Of a stretch of 64,000 bases of DNA, positions 18,534-27,439 are shown in pieces. Under the pieces are notes generated by a model. It had not been told where the DNA came from and did not search any database. It was given only the letters and a program-made list of their open reading frames with translations. Every line of letters starts with the position of its first letter. Positions within the stretch are counted from its first letter, which is position 1. The position numbers were made by a program, and so were the translations under genes. Source of the stretch: Pontibacter russatus (lineage in GTDB: Bacteria > Bacteroidota > Bacteroidia > Cytophagales > Hymenobacteraceae); NCBI RefSeq assembly GCF_009931655.1, contig NZ_CP047984.1, forward strand, positions 1,116,001-1,180,000. Reading direction: 5' to 3'.

Positions 18534-20467
18534 CTCCCCCTTCGCGACTTTACTTCCACCACATTACCCTCAGCTATGTGCAAGCGCTCGGCATCGGCGG
18601 GATTTATCTCCAGGAAAGCCTGCGAGATATGCTTTTTCAGCTTGTTCACTTTGCCGGTCTTGCTCATGGTGTGCCACTGGTCGCGGATACGTCCGGTGGT
18701 GAGAATAAGCGGGAAATCGGCATCCGGCTGCTCGCTGCGCACTTCATCAGAAGGCGCATGAATGATGGCTTTGGTGGAAGGGGTATAAAATTCTTTATCC
18801 GTGAAAAGGCGTGGCGTACCCTCGCTTGCCTCCCCGGCTATATATGGCCACTGTACACTTCGGTGTGCTTTGAGCACCTCATAGCTCAGCCCGCCCACGT
18901 CGATGTTGGTGCCGGCGGTTAACTGCGTGTGCTCTTTATATATATCGGCAAAGCCAGGATAGTCGAAACCCCGGTAGCCCATCTTTTTAGCAAATCGGCA
19001 TATGATTTCGGCATCCGGCAGCGCCTCTCCCGGCGGGTCTATTACCTTGTGCAGATAGCTCACGCGCCGCTCCGAGTTCGTCATGGTGCCTTCCTTCTCC
19101 GCCCAGGCGGCGGCAGGCAACACCACATCGGCATAAGCCAGCGTCTCGGGCTTGTTGCTGATTTCCTGCACCACCACAAACTTCGCTTTCTTCAGGCCTT
19201 CTTCGGCCATGCGCACATTGGGCAAGCTGGTGAGCGGGTTGGTGCAAAGAATCCAGATGGCTTTCAGGCGCCCGTCGTTCAGCGCTTCAAACATTTCGGT
19301 GGCCGTCAATCCTGGTTTCTCCGATATCACGGTGCCGCCCCAGAACTTCTGCACCTCTTCGCGGTGTGCCGGGTCGTTGAGGTTACGGTGCGCCGCCAGC
19401 AGGTTGCTCAGGCCACCCACTTCCCTGCCGCCCATGGCGTTGGGCTGACCGGTCAGGGAGAAAGGGCCGGAGCCGGGTTTGCCGATATGCCCTGTGATCA
19501 GGTTCAGGTTCAGCAGACTCAGGTTCTTGTTTACCCCGTTGGCGCTCTGGTTCAGGCCCATCGTCCACATGGATATATAGCCTTTGGCATTGCCTATATA
19601 CTGCGCCGCCAGCCGAATCTCCTCTTCCGTTACGCCACAAACCTGGGCAGACTTCGCCACCGTTTTCTGAAACACCACCTCGCGATACTGCTCAAAGCCC
19701 TGCGCGTGGTTCCGGATAAAGTCGAGGTCGATGTCGCCGTTCTCAATCAGCACCCTGCCGATGGCGTGGTTCAGGGTCACATCGGTGCCTGGGTTGATTT
19801 GCAGGTGCAGGTCCGCAAGGGCGCAGGAATCGGTTGCCCGCGGGTCCACCACAATAATTTTCACCTCCGGGTTGGCTGCCTTGTGCGCCTCCACCCTTCG
19901 CCAAAGAATCGGGTGGCACCAGGCCGGGTTGGCCCCGGTCACATAGAAACAATCAGCCAGCTCAATGTCATCGTAGCATATCGGAACGCTGTCTTCACCA
20001 AGCGTCATTTTATAGCCGGCCACGGCACTGCTCATGCACAGCCGCGAGTTCGTGTCGATGTTGTTGCTGCCGATAAAGCCTTTGATGAGTTTGTTGATGA
20101 CGTAATACTCCTCTGTCAGGCACTGCCCCGAGGCATAAAATGCCACCGACTCCGGCCCATACTTCTCGATGAAGGTTCTGAAAACAGCGGCCGTCCGCTC
20201 CAGCGCCGCATCCCATGTCACGCGCTGCCGGGGCATGTTTTTGTTGTAGCGCATCTCCGGGTACAGCAGGCGGTCGCTTTTGTCGTTCACCGTGTACTGC
20301 AGGTTCATGCCTTTGCTGCACAACATGCCCCTGTTTACCGGATAGTCCTTGTCGCCTTCCACGGTCACAGCGCCATTTTTCTCCCGGTGCACCACCACGC
20401 CGCAGCCCACGCCGCAATAGCAACACGTGCTGGCAAAGGAATTCTTATGTTGCGTCTCTACAGGCAT
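18524..20467 (-). CDS. nasA: assimilatory nitrate reductase, catalytic part (frameshifted)
   Basis: Mo-bisMGD enzyme reducing nitrate to nitrite in the cytoplasm. The N-terminus has the [4Fe-4S] set CCYCGVGCGV ... GMLCSKG. NRLCMSSAVAGYK and GANPAWCHPILW belong to the cofactor cleft, with LTGQPNAMGGREVGGLSNLLAAH further on. The C-terminus begins the dinucleotide-binding domain (LTTGRIRDQWHTMSKTGKV) but ends abruptly at VVEVKSRRGRCA, with the rest continuing in the next frame (see 16941-18533). At 647 residues it is truncated relative to the fused protein. It lies 72 nt downstream of nirD on the same strand and shares the nirB promoter region. Confidence 0.9.
   Translation of the reverse strand: MPVETQHKNSFASTCCYCGVGCGVVVHREKNGAVTVEGDKDYPVNRGMLCSKGMNLQYTVNDKSDRLLYPEMRYNKNMPRQRVTWDAALERTAAVFRTFIEKYGPESVAFYASGQCLTEEYYVINKLIKGFIGSNNIDTNSRLCMSSAVAGYKMTLGEDSVPICYDDIELADCFYVTGANPAWCHPILWRRVEAHKAANPEVKIIVVDPRATDSCALADLHLQINPGTDVTLNHAIGRVLIENGDIDLDFIRNHAQGFEQYREVVFQKTVAKSAQVCGVTEEEIRLAAQYIGNAKGYISMWTMGLNQSANGVNKNLSLLNLNLITGHIGKPGSGPFSLTGQPNAMGGREVGGLSNLLAAHRNLNDPAHREEVQKFWGGTVISEKPGLTATEMFEALNDGRLKAIWILCTNPLTSLPNVRMAEEGLKKAKFVVVQEISNKPETLAYADVVLPAAAWAEKEGTMTNSERRVSYLHKVIDPPGEALPDAEIICRFAKKMGYRGFDYPGFADIYKEHTQLTAGTNIDVGGLSYEVLKAHRSVQWPYIAGEASEGTPRLFTDKEFYTPSTKAIIHAPSDEVRSEQPDADFPLILTTGRIRDQWHTMSKTGKVNKLKKHISQAFLEINPADAERLHIAEGNVVEVKSRRGRCA
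18536..18540 (-). other. probable frameshift site in nitrate reductase
   Basis: A run of five G on the minus strand (within CGAAGGGGGAGG). A sixth G would read SRRGEVRVKAKL and fuse both halves in frame. Could be a sequencing indel, a real mutation, or a slippage site. Confidence 0.8.
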
Positions 20468-20539
20468 AGCTTTGGTCGTGTTGCATGTTGTGTGATATCG
20501 CCTGCGTTCTTTCCGGCATTCACCCTTTGTTATGGCAGC

Positions 20540-20899
20540 TTACTCGATGCCTATATATACCCTGTCCCCTTCCACCTTCACGGGGTAGGTTTTCAGCTGG
20601 TAGTCATCCCCCGTCAGGCACTCGCCGGAGAGGAGCGAGAAGGTTTTCTTGTGAAAGGGGCAGGCTACTTTGGGCTCGCAGGTGTCGCCGGTGCTGCCGA
20701 TCATCCCTCTGGAGAGCACCATCTGCTGCTTGTGCGGGCACAGGTTTTGGGTGGCGTACCACTCGCCGCGGCGGCTGAAATTGTACAGGGCGATCTGCTC
20801 GTTCCCCACTTTCACGCAACCGCCCCCGTTCTGGGGCACATCGTCGGTTCTACATACAAAAACCCATTCTACTGCTACGTCAATCGTTAATGTTTCCAT
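20540..20899 (-). CDS. nirD: nitrite reductase small subunit
   Basis: Small Rieske-type subunit (119 residues) of NADH-dependent assimilatory nitrite reductase. It has the paired motifs CPHKQQ and CPFHKK (the CxH and CxxH of Rieske clusters), with GMIGSTGDTCEPKVACP between. The start at 20899 (METLTIDVAVEW) is chosen because the longer open frame reads back into nirB antisense-like, low-quality sequence. It lies 53 nt after nirB and 72 nt before nasA, clearly in one operon. Confidence 0.9.
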   Translation of the reverse strand: METLTIDVAVEWVFVCRTDDVPQNGGGCVKVGNEQIALYNFSRRGEWYATQNLCPHKQQMVLSRGMIGSTGDTCEPKVACPFHKKTFSLLSGECLTGDDYQLKTYPVKVEGDRVYIGIE

Positions 20900-20952
20900 A
20901 AGGCTATATGTTTTCAGTTTATATATGCTGTATAGATATCGGTTATATATGC

Positions 20953-23463
20953 TTACCATTCTTTGGCTTTCACCTGCTCGCGCAGGACGTCGAAAGCAAC
21001 AAGCGGGTCTTTCTCTTTCGGGGCGTTCACGAAGTGGGCGAACTGCTTGCGCAGGTCCGGGTTCTCCACCACCTCTTTCCACTCGCAGTGGTAGCTGTTT
21101 ACCAGCGCCTGCATCTCCGCCTCCAGTTGGTCGTTAATGCCGAGGCTGTCGTTGATGATCACGTTTTTCAGGTAGCTCAGGCCGCCCTCCATCTTGTTCA
21201 GCCAGGTGGCGGTGCGGGTAAGGGAATCAGCGGTCTTGATATAAAACATCAGGAAGCGGTCGAGATATCGGATGCAGGTTTCCTTGTCGATGTCGGTGGC
21301 CAGCAACTGCGCATGCTGGGGCTTGGAACCGCCGTTTCCGGCCACGTACAGGTTCCATCCCTTTTCGGTGGCGATGATGCCGAAGTCTTTCGACTGCGCC
21401 TCGGCGCACTCGCGCACGCAGCCACTCACGCCGCCCTTTATCTTGTGCGGCGCCCGGATGCCCCGGTAGCGCTCCTCCACCTCGATGGCGAACGACACGC
21501 TGTCGTGCAATCCGAAGCGGCACCAGGTGCTGCCCACGCAGCTTTTCACGGTGCGGAGCGCCTTGCCGTAGGCATGGCCGCTTTCGAATCCGGCATCAAT
21601 CAGCTCTTCCCATATATCCGGCAGGTCGCTGAGGTGCGCCCCGAACATATCGATGCGCTGCCCTCCGGTGATTTTGGTATATAACCCATATTTCTTCGCC
21701 ACCTGCCCGATGATGATGAGTTTGTCCGGGGTAATCTCACCGCCCGGGATGCGCGGCACCACGGAGTAAGTGCCGCCCTTCTGGATGTTGGCCAGGTAGC
21801 GGTCATTGCTGTCCTGGATGGTGTGCTGCTTCACAATCACGTCATTCCAGAGGCTGGCGAGGATGCTGGCAATAGCCGGTTTGCAGGACTCACACCCGTC
21901 GCCTTTGCCAAAGTGATCCAGGGCAGCGTCGTAGGTTCGGATGTTGTTCAGCTTCAGTAGGTCGAACAGCTCCTGACGGGAGTAATCGAAGTGCTCGCAC
22001 ACCACGTTTTTGATATAGGTGCCGTTTGCTTTGAGTGTCTCGTGTATCAGGTCCTTTACAAGTGGCACGCAGCCCCCGCAGCCAGTGCCGGCCTTGTTGC
22101 ACTGCTTCATCCCCTCCACCGTCGTCACGCCCAAATCGGTTACGGCAGCGCATATGGCACCCTTCGACACGGCCTCACAGGAACAGATCAGCGCTTCATC
22201 CGGCAGTGTGACTACACCCGCTCCGGCACTGGCTTCGCCCCCTCTGGAGCCTAAAATCAGGTCTTCGGGGTTTGGCGGCAGCACGAGGTTGTTGTTCACG
22301 GTCTGCAGCAGGATATTGTAGGCATCCGCATCCCCGATCAGCACGCCGCCCAGCAGGCGCCTGCCGTCGTTGCTGATGTTGATGCGCTTGTATATGCCTT
22401 TGTGCGAGTCTTCAAAAACAATGGATCGGCTGTCGGGCTCGGTCACGAAGGGGTCTCCGAAGCTGGCCACGTCCACGCCGATTAGTTTGAGCTTGGTACT
22501 CATGTCGTAGCCGGTGAAGGCTCTTTCGCCGGCGCACAGGTGCGTGGCCACCACCTCGGCCATTTCATAACCCGGGGCCACCAGGCCATATATCATCCCG
22601 TCGTACAGGGCACACTCACCAATGGCAAAGATGCTGGCGTCGCTGGTCTGCATTTTCTGGTTCACCACAATGCCGCCCCGCGTGCCGGTTTCCAGCCCGG
22701 CCAGTTTCGCCAGTTCGTCGCGTGGGCGTATACCCGCCGATATCACCAGCATGTCCACGTCAAGCGATGTCTCGTCGGCAAACTGAAGCCTTTTTATGTT
22801 GTCGGCCCCCAGGATGCCGCTGGTGCTCTTGTTCATGTGCACTTTCAGGCCCAGCGACTCCAGTTTATACTGGAGCATGGCACTGCCTGCCGAATCTATC
22901 TGACGGGGCATCAGCCGCGGGGCAAACTCAATCACATGCGTTTCCTCCAGCCCCAGGTCGATAAGCGCCTTGGCTGCCTCCAACCCTAGGAGCCCGCCGC
23001 CCAGCACAGCCCCTTTCCGGGCAGCTTTAGCATATGTCTGAATCTGATCCAGGTCTTCGATGGTGCGGTACACGAACACGCCGTCTTTTTCCACGCCGGG
23101 TATATCGGGCACAAACGCAGACGAGCCGGTGGCCAGCACGAGGTAATCGTAGGTGAGTGAAATACCTTTCAGGGAATGAATCGTTTTTTCGGAGCGGTTT
23201 ATCTCCGTAATGGTGTCGCCGAGGTGCAGGGCAATGTTGTTCTCGGTGTACCACCCGAGGGTCGACAGCGACAGATCATCAGCCGACTTCCCGTTGAAGT
23301 ACTCGCTCAGGTGTACGCGGTCGTACGCGTGGCGCGGCTCTTCTCCAAACACCACGATGTTAAAGGCTGTAGTTTTAGCGATCAGTTTCTCGCAAAACTT
23401 ATAGCCCACCATGCCATTTCCTACTACCACTATTGTTTTGGAATCCTGCTGAGACATATCCAT
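20953..23463 (-). CDS. nirB: nitrite reductase large subunit
   Basis: NAD(P)H-dependent siroheme nitrite reductase, reducing nitrite to ammonium. Domains in order over 836 residues: FAD/NAD oxidoreductase (VVVGNGMVGYKFCEKL; GAVLGGGLLGLEAAKAL), a BFD-like [2Fe-2S] domain (CSCEAVSKG ... GTGCGGC), a second such region with GDGCESCKPAI, a ferredoxin-like half domain, and the siroheme/[4Fe-4S] site SCVGSTWCRFG plus GGVSGCVREC. All four cluster Cys residues are present. First gene of the nitrate/nitrite operon; its upstream region holds a -7 element and two dyads. Siroheme supply is encoded nearby (24245). Confidence 0.95.
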   Translation of the reverse strand: MDMSQQDSKTIVVVGNGMVGYKFCEKLIAKTTAFNIVVFGEEPRHAYDRVHLSEYFNGKSADDLSLSTLGWYTENNIALHLGDTITEINRSEKTIHSLKGISLTYDYLVLATGSSAFVPDIPGVEKDGVFVYRTIEDLDQIQTYAKAARKGAVLGGGLLGLEAAKALIDLGLEETHVIEFAPRLMPRQIDSAGSAMLQYKLESLGLKVHMNKSTSGILGADNIKRLQFADETSLDVDMLVISAGIRPRDELAKLAGLETGTRGGIVVNQKMQTSDASIFAIGECALYDGMIYGLVAPGYEMAEVVATHLCAGERAFTGYDMSTKLKLIGVDVASFGDPFVTEPDSRSIVFEDSHKGIYKRINISNDGRRLLGGVLIGDADAYNILLQTVNNNLVLPPNPEDLILGSRGGEASAGAGVVTLPDEALICSCEAVSKGAICAAVTDLGVTTVEGMKQCNKAGTGCGGCVPLVKDLIHETLKANGTYIKNVVCEHFDYSRQELFDLLKLNNIRTYDAALDHFGKGDGCESCKPAIASILASLWNDVIVKQHTIQDSNDRYLANIQKGGTYSVVPRIPGGEITPDKLIIIGQVAKKYGLYTKITGGQRIDMFGAHLSDLPDIWEELIDAGFESGHAYGKALRTVKSCVGSTWCRFGLHDSVSFAIEVEERYRGIRAPHKIKGGVSGCVRECAEAQSKDFGIIATEKGWNLYVAGNGGSKPQHAQLLATDIDKETCIRYLDRFLMFYIKTADSLTRTATWLNKMEGGLSYLKNVIINDSLGINDQLEAEMQALVNSYHCEWKEVVENPDLRKQFAHFVNAPKEKDPLVAFDVLREQVKAKEW

Positions 23464-23578
23464 ATGCTTGTGTGTTAAACCGATTTAGTCCTTCCCCTCT
23501 TGATGGGCTGATTTAGCTTGCCCGCTTGTTTACAGGCATCAGCGTCCATTGCCTATGTGTTTTTGCAATATTTTCAAA

Positions 23579-23586
23579 CAAACATA
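23579..23586 (-). promoter_or_regulatory. -7 promoter element of nirB operon
   Basis: TATGTTTG on the minus strand fits the Bacteroidota consensus TAnnTTTG exactly, about 115 nt upstream of the nirB start. No clear -33 TTTG is present, which suits an activator-dependent promoter. Confidence 0.55.
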
Positions 23587-23617
23587 TAAAACGGTTGGAT
23601 ATTTATTACTATTGGTT

Positions 23618-23633
23618 ATTCGTTTAAACGAAT
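23618..23633. promoter_or_regulatory. 16-bp perfect palindrome, candidate operator
   Basis: ATTCGTTTAAACGAAT reads the same on both strands. Its centre is about 40 bp upstream of the nirB -7 element (about 50 bp from the expected start of transcription), a usual place for a dimeric activator such as a Crp/Fnr-type protein. The protein is not identified here. Confidence 0.5.
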
Positions 23634-23810
23634 TAGCAGCATATCTCATTATTACTGATAATTTAATAAATCAAATAAAAGGTAATGCTATTGAAGCTTA
23701 TTATTAGACTTTACCAACATAAATAAAATTTAAAAATTTTATTTAATTTATTATCCCCCCCTTATTTTATAGAGGCATCTTACAGGCAGTTATCAAATAC
23801 TCTAACAATT

Positions 23811-23829
23811 ACCCTATATTTAATAGGGT
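23811..23829. promoter_or_regulatory. inverted repeat ACCCTAT-5-ATAGGGT
   Basis: Perfect 7-bp arms with a 5-nt spacer. It lies between nirB and sumT, far from both starts, and could be a second operator. Confidence 0.4.
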
Positions 23830-24244
23830 GTATTTACTCATTATGCATATTTTAGTTTCAATGCCCTATGTAAAATTATACCCCTTAATAGTTTTTACAT
23901 GATGCCAATATAGTTGAAGTATATTTATATATAAAGCTCAAACCTTTAATTGTATCGCTTACTCTTTGAAAGTTCTTCCTGGGTAGCAGCGATAGGCGGC
24001 CATGCGGAATCAGTGCCTTTCGTGTGAGGGGGGTATAGTTGGCTGCTGTTGAGAACGAGAGGAGTAGAAAGTGCGGGCGGCACGCGACCGGACAAGCGTT
24101 TTAGATATAAATGCGAGCCATTTCATCGGGCAGGGTAGGCTGCCCGACTGTAATAGCTTAAATTGCAGGCCATACGTACCAAGCATACTGCGCCATTTGC
24201 CATTGTAGCGGTAGAACTACCAACTGCATGAAGTATAAAAAGAC

Positions 24245-24988
24245 ATGCCTGATCAAGAAATAACCCCTGAACTGTACCTCATGGGCGCCGGCCCCGGCGA
24301 CCCAGAGTTGATTACCGTGAAAGCCTACAAGGTACTGCAGCGGGCCGACGTGGTGCTGTATGACAACCTGGCCAATAAGGCCCTGCTGGACTTCACCAAG
24401 CCGGATTGCGAAAACATCTATGTGGGGAAACGGCCCTATGATCGTTTTACCTCGCAGGAAAGGATTCACGAGCTGATTCAGGAGAAGGCGCTGAGCAAGC
24501 AAATAATCGTGCGGCTCAAAGGCGGGGACCCCTATATATTCGGGCGGGGGTTTGAGGAAGTGCTTTTCGCACGTTCGCTTGGCATCCGGACGCACTATAT
24601 ACCCGGCATCACCAGCATGCAGGCCAGCGGCCTGCTCGACATTCCGCTGACGCACCGGGCCGTGAGCGAGGGCATATGGGCCATCACGGGCACCAAGAAA
24701 GACGGCTCGCTGTCGGACGACCTGCGGCTGGCCATGCAAAGCAACGCCACCGTGGTGATCTATATGGGCATGAAAAAGGCAGCCGAAATTGCCGCCACCT
24801 ACCTGGACCAGGGCAAAGGCAATGTGCCGGTGGCCGTGGTGCAGCACGCCTCGCTCCCGCACCAGCAATCCGCCACAGGGCAGGTAAAGGACTTGCCTGC
24901 GCTGATCAGCGCCAACCACCTGACGCACCCGGCCCTCATCATCATCGGCTGGGTGGTAGCCGTGCAGGAGGCCAGCCCTAAGGCTTAA
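24245..24988 (+). CDS. cobA: uroporphyrinogen-III C-methyltransferase
   Basis: Adds two methyl groups from SAM to uroporphyrinogen III, giving precorrin-2, the precursor of siroheme (SUMT activity). The 247 residues show the family hallmarks: LMGAGPGDPELITVKAYKVL at the N-terminus, VRLKGGDPYIFGRGFEE, PGITSM, and VIYMGMKK. It is transcribed divergently from the nitrite reductase operon, whose NirB needs siroheme. The later oxidation and chelation steps could be supplied by the CysG-like fusion at 57075-58607. Cytoplasmic. Confidence 0.94.
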   Translation: MPDQEITPELYLMGAGPGDPELITVKAYKVLQRADVVLYDNLANKALLDFTKPDCENIYVGKRPYDRFTSQERIHELIQEKALSKQIIVRLKGGDPYIFGRGFEEVLFARSLGIRTHYIPGITSMQASGLLDIPLTHRAVSEGIWAITGTKKDGSLSDDLRLAMQSNATVVIYMGMKKAAEIAATYLDQGKGNVPVAVVQHASLPHQQSATGQVKDLPALISANHLTHPALIIIGWVVAVQEASPKA

Positions 24989-25038
24989 CCCTAATCAACG
25001 TATCGTCAGGGCATATATAAACTTTGTAGCTGCTTAGC

Positions 25039-25584
25039 TTACTGCGGCACCTGGCTGAAGAGCTTTTCCATGGCTGATGCTATCTGCTCCTGCAGCTTGG
25101 CCGGTTTGCTCCGCAGGATGGCCTCTGCCGTTCCCTGCCACACCAGTTCATTCCGGTCGCTGTCCACGAGGTGTACCGACACGGTTCCCTCCTTGTAGCG
25201 GCCCACCTCCACTTCTTTGCTGCGCCAGGTGTAGCGGCGCTGCCCGATGTAGTTCGGCGGGTCCGACCGGAGGTTCGTCTCCCGTGTCTGCACTTCCTCG
25301 TTTACCACCACGCCCAGGTTTACGAGCAGGTCCGGATCGGAGGCGGCGCGGGTCAGGCCGCGGCTTTCCAGTTGCTTCGTTATCTCCCGCTGCAGATCAT
25401 CTAGCTGCGGCTGGTATTCGGGGCCCAGGCCATCACCGGAGGCATCCACTTCATAGAAGGCGAACGTCCCGTAATTGCTTAGCTGAAAACCGGCGGCAGG
25501 CTCGGTGGCGACGTGTATGGCCGGTGCACAGGCCGCCAGCACGAGCAGCAGCCCCCATGCGTTCTTAAAAAAAATAGCTTTCAT
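25039..25584 (-). CDS. DUF4136-like lipoprotein
   Basis: A 181-residue predicted lipoprotein: short basic N-terminus, hydrophobic stretch and lipobox LVLAAC with the acylated Cys near residue 19. The body (FAFYEVDASG, ITKQLESRGLTRAASDPDLLVNLGV, RRYTWRSKEVEVGRYKEGTVSVHLVDSDRNELVWQG) has the pattern of DUF4136 proteins, which are envelope proteins of unknown function common in Bacteroidota. It stands alone between sumT and the stressosome-type genes, convergent with sumT. Confidence 0.75.
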   Translation of the reverse strand: MKAIFFKNAWGLLLVLAACAPAIHVATEPAAGFQLSNYGTFAFYEVDASGDGLGPEYQPQLDDLQREITKQLESRGLTRAASDPDLLVNLGVVVNEEVQTRETNLRSDPPNYIGQRRYTWRSKEVEVGRYKEGTVSVHLVDSDRNELVWQGTAEAILRSKPAKLQEQIASAMEKLFSQVPQ

Positions 25585-25761
25585 GTGTTTCTCTTCTGTT
25601 TATGCCTGCAACTGCAACATTCCTGCCAACACGCCGCATTTAAAGTGCCCTGTCCGGCTGATATATACGGCAGAATAGTTATCTTTGGCTTATACTATAT
25701 GAATCAGCGCCTTCGCACTGGCCTGAGACTCTCTCCCCAACCGGACACATCCCCCACTACT

Positions 25762-26634
25762 ATGAACATCACGGCCCAACTAATACAGCGCTTGAAGAAA
25801 ACCATCCTCGACAACTGGATGGGCACCCAACTCTCCGACCAGTCACTGCGCTTCGATCTTATATCGGAGGAGGAGCTCCGCAAGCAGTCGGAGGAGTTGC
25901 TGAACGGGCTGGCACGTGCCATGGCATCCGGCAACGCAGACAACATCTATGCGGTGGAGTACGAGCCTGTCACTGAAATTCTGGCCGATATCTCCACCAC
26001 GCGTGCCCGCCAGGGCTTCAGCCCGCGCGAGACCGTTTTATATGTGCTGAGCCTGAAGCAGGCGATCGCCGATATCTTGGAGCAGCAACTGGCCGACCAG
26101 CCCGAGCAGCTTTACAGAGAGGTGATGGCCCTCAACAGGCTGCTCGACAGCCTTAGCATTATCACGTTCGAGACCTTTATCAAAGGGCGCGAAGAAGTTA
26201 TCCTGCGCCAGACAGATGAAATCAGCGAGATCTCCACGCCTGTTATCCGTGTGTGGGAAGGCATCCTGGCCCTGCCGATCATCGGCACCCTGGACAGCGG
26301 CCGCACGCAGGTGGTGATGGAGAACCTGCTGCAGGAGATCGTGAACACGGGCAGCACCATCGCCATCCTGGATATATCCGGCGTGCCGACCGTTGACTCA
26401 CTCGTGGCGCAGCACCTGATCAAGACCGTGAGCGCCACCCGCCTGATGGGGGCCGAGTGCATCATCAGCGGCATCCGCGCCGAGATTGCGCAGGCCATCG
26501 TACACCTGGGCATCGACCTCTCCAGCATCAAGACGAGGGCCACGCTGGCTGGCGCGCTGCAGCTGGCTTTCAGCATGAGCAAGCTAGAGGTGCGGGCACA
26601 GGACAGAACCACCAATTTCGGGCTGAAGCGCTAA
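25762..26634 (+). CDS. RsbR-type STAS protein (RsbRD-like)
   Basis: Stressosome scaffold protein. The N-terminal ~150 residues are helical and match the RsbRD-type sensor region (LIQRLKKTILDNWMG, YEPVTEILADISTTRARQGFSPRETVLYVLSLKQA). The C-terminal STAS domain (TPVIRVWEGILALPIIGTLDS, LDISGVPTVDSLVAQHL) keeps the Thr/Ser positions that RsbT-type kinases phosphorylate. The start at 25762 (MNITAQLIQ) gives 290 residues; an open frame extends upstream to 25513 but looks non-coding. First gene of a tight five-gene run. Confidence 0.85.
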   Translation: MNITAQLIQRLKKTILDNWMGTQLSDQSLRFDLISEEELRKQSEELLNGLARAMASGNADNIYAVEYEPVTEILADISTTRARQGFSPRETVLYVLSLKQAIADILEQQLADQPEQLYREVMALNRLLDSLSIITFETFIKGREEVILRQTDEISEISTPVIRVWEGILALPIIGTLDSGRTQVVMENLLQEIVNTGSTIAILDISGVPTVDSLVAQHLIKTVSATRLMGAECIISGIRAEIAQAIVHLGIDLSSIKTRATLAGALQLAFSMSKLEVRAQDRTTNFGLKR

Positions 26635-26640
26635 GTATAT

Positions 26641-27042
26641 ATGGAGCGAATCCCGATACTAAAAATGGGTCCCTTTCTGCTGGTCACCATCCAGGTGGAC
26701 CTTTACGACAGACTGGCCCTAGGCCTGGAGCAGGACCTCGTCAACATGGTGAGTAAAACCGGCGCGAGGGGAGTGTTGATAGAGATCTCCGCGGTAAGCA
26801 TAGTCGACTCTTTCATGGGGCGCATCATTGGCAACATTGCCTCGATGTCGCGTATTATGGGTGCCGAAACGGTAGTGGTGGGGATGCAACCCGCCGTTGC
26901 CATTACACTGGTAGAGCTTGGCATCACCCTGCAGGGGGTACACACAGCCCTCGACGTGGAGAAAGGGATGGACTTGTTGCTAAATAAAACCGGGCTCGAC
27001 CAGTTGCAGAAACAGGAGGAGCCGGATGAGCCTGCCGAGTAA
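26641..27042 (+). CDS. rsbS: RsbS-type STAS antagonist
   Basis: Single STAS-domain protein of 133 residues that would sit with RsbR in the stressosome and hold RsbT until phosphorylated. The segment LIEISAVSIVDSFMGRI includes the Ser (residue 57) corresponding to the phosphorylated Ser of Bacillus RsbS. It starts 6 nt after the RsbR-type gene and its 3' end overlaps the rsbT start by 17 nt, implying translational coupling. Confidence 0.88.
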   Translation: MERIPILKMGPFLLVTIQVDLYDRLALGLEQDLVNMVSKTGARGVLIEISAVSIVDSFMGRIIGNIASMSRIMGAETVVVGMQPAVAITLVELGITLQGVHTALDVEKGMDLLLNKTGLDQLQKQEEPDEPAE

Positions 27043-27439
27043 CGAAACCATACGCATTGTGCGGGAACAGGACGTGGTGCTGCTGCTGAGCAGGGTGCGC
27101 GAGTACAGTGCCCAGGTTAGCCTGCAGCCCCTGAACCAGACAAGGCTCATCACGGCAGCCAGCGAAATGGCGCGCAACATGCTCCGGTACGCCAACGGCG
27201 GGCGGGCCACCATCGAGGCGCTCAGCAAGAATGCGCGCACTGGAGTGAAGATCACTTTTCTGGACGAGGGACCCGGCATACCGGATATACAGCAGGCAAT
27301 GACAAGCGGCTTTTCAACGGGCAATGGCCTGGGGTTAGGTTTGCCCGGAGCCAGGCGGCTCGTGAATGAGTTTGACATACAGAGCAAACCCGGCAAGGGC
27401 ACCTGCGTCACCATTATCCAGTGGCAAGATGGACGCTAG
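27026..27439 (+). CDS. rsbT: RsbT-type serine/threonine kinase
   Basis: GHKL-ATPase protein kinase (137 residues) that phosphorylates RsbR and RsbS and, in Bacillus, is released to activate RsbU. Visible ATP-site boxes are the N box SEMARNMLRYA, G1 DEGPGIP and G2 GLGLGLPGARRL. Here the expected partner RsbU is missing. Instead a phosphatase fused to a second ATPase domain follows with an 11-nt overlap, so the output of this switch must differ from Bacillus. Confidence 0.9.
   Translation: MSLPSNETIRIVREQDVVLLLSRVREYSAQVSLQPLNQTRLITAASEMARNMLRYANGGRATIEALSKNARTGVKITFLDEGPGIPDIQQAMTSGFSTGNGLGLGLPGARRLVNEFDIQSKPGKGTCVTIIQWQDGR

Larger units (their letters stand above)
23464..24244. promoter_or_regulatory. 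AT-rich divergent control region of nitrate operon and sumT
   Basis: About 780 nt with no supported gene and very AT-rich in 23560-23960. It separates the minus-strand nirB operon from plus-strand sumT and must carry both promoters. Recognisable parts are listed separately: a -7 box for nirB, a 16-bp palindrome and a 19-bp dyad. The right third (23990-24200) returns to normal composition without obvious features. Confidence 0.6.

Noticed and set aside
18929..20890. 653-codon plus-strand open frame opposite the nitrate reductase gene
   Set aside because: It is the antisense shadow of nasA and nirD, with low-complexity His/Arg/Val composition and no domain; GC-rich codon bias keeps the opposite frame open.
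23560..23960. Very AT-rich segment as a possible replication origin
   Set aside because: No DnaA-box cluster was seen and the neighbours are metabolic operons; a divergent promoter region is enough to explain it.
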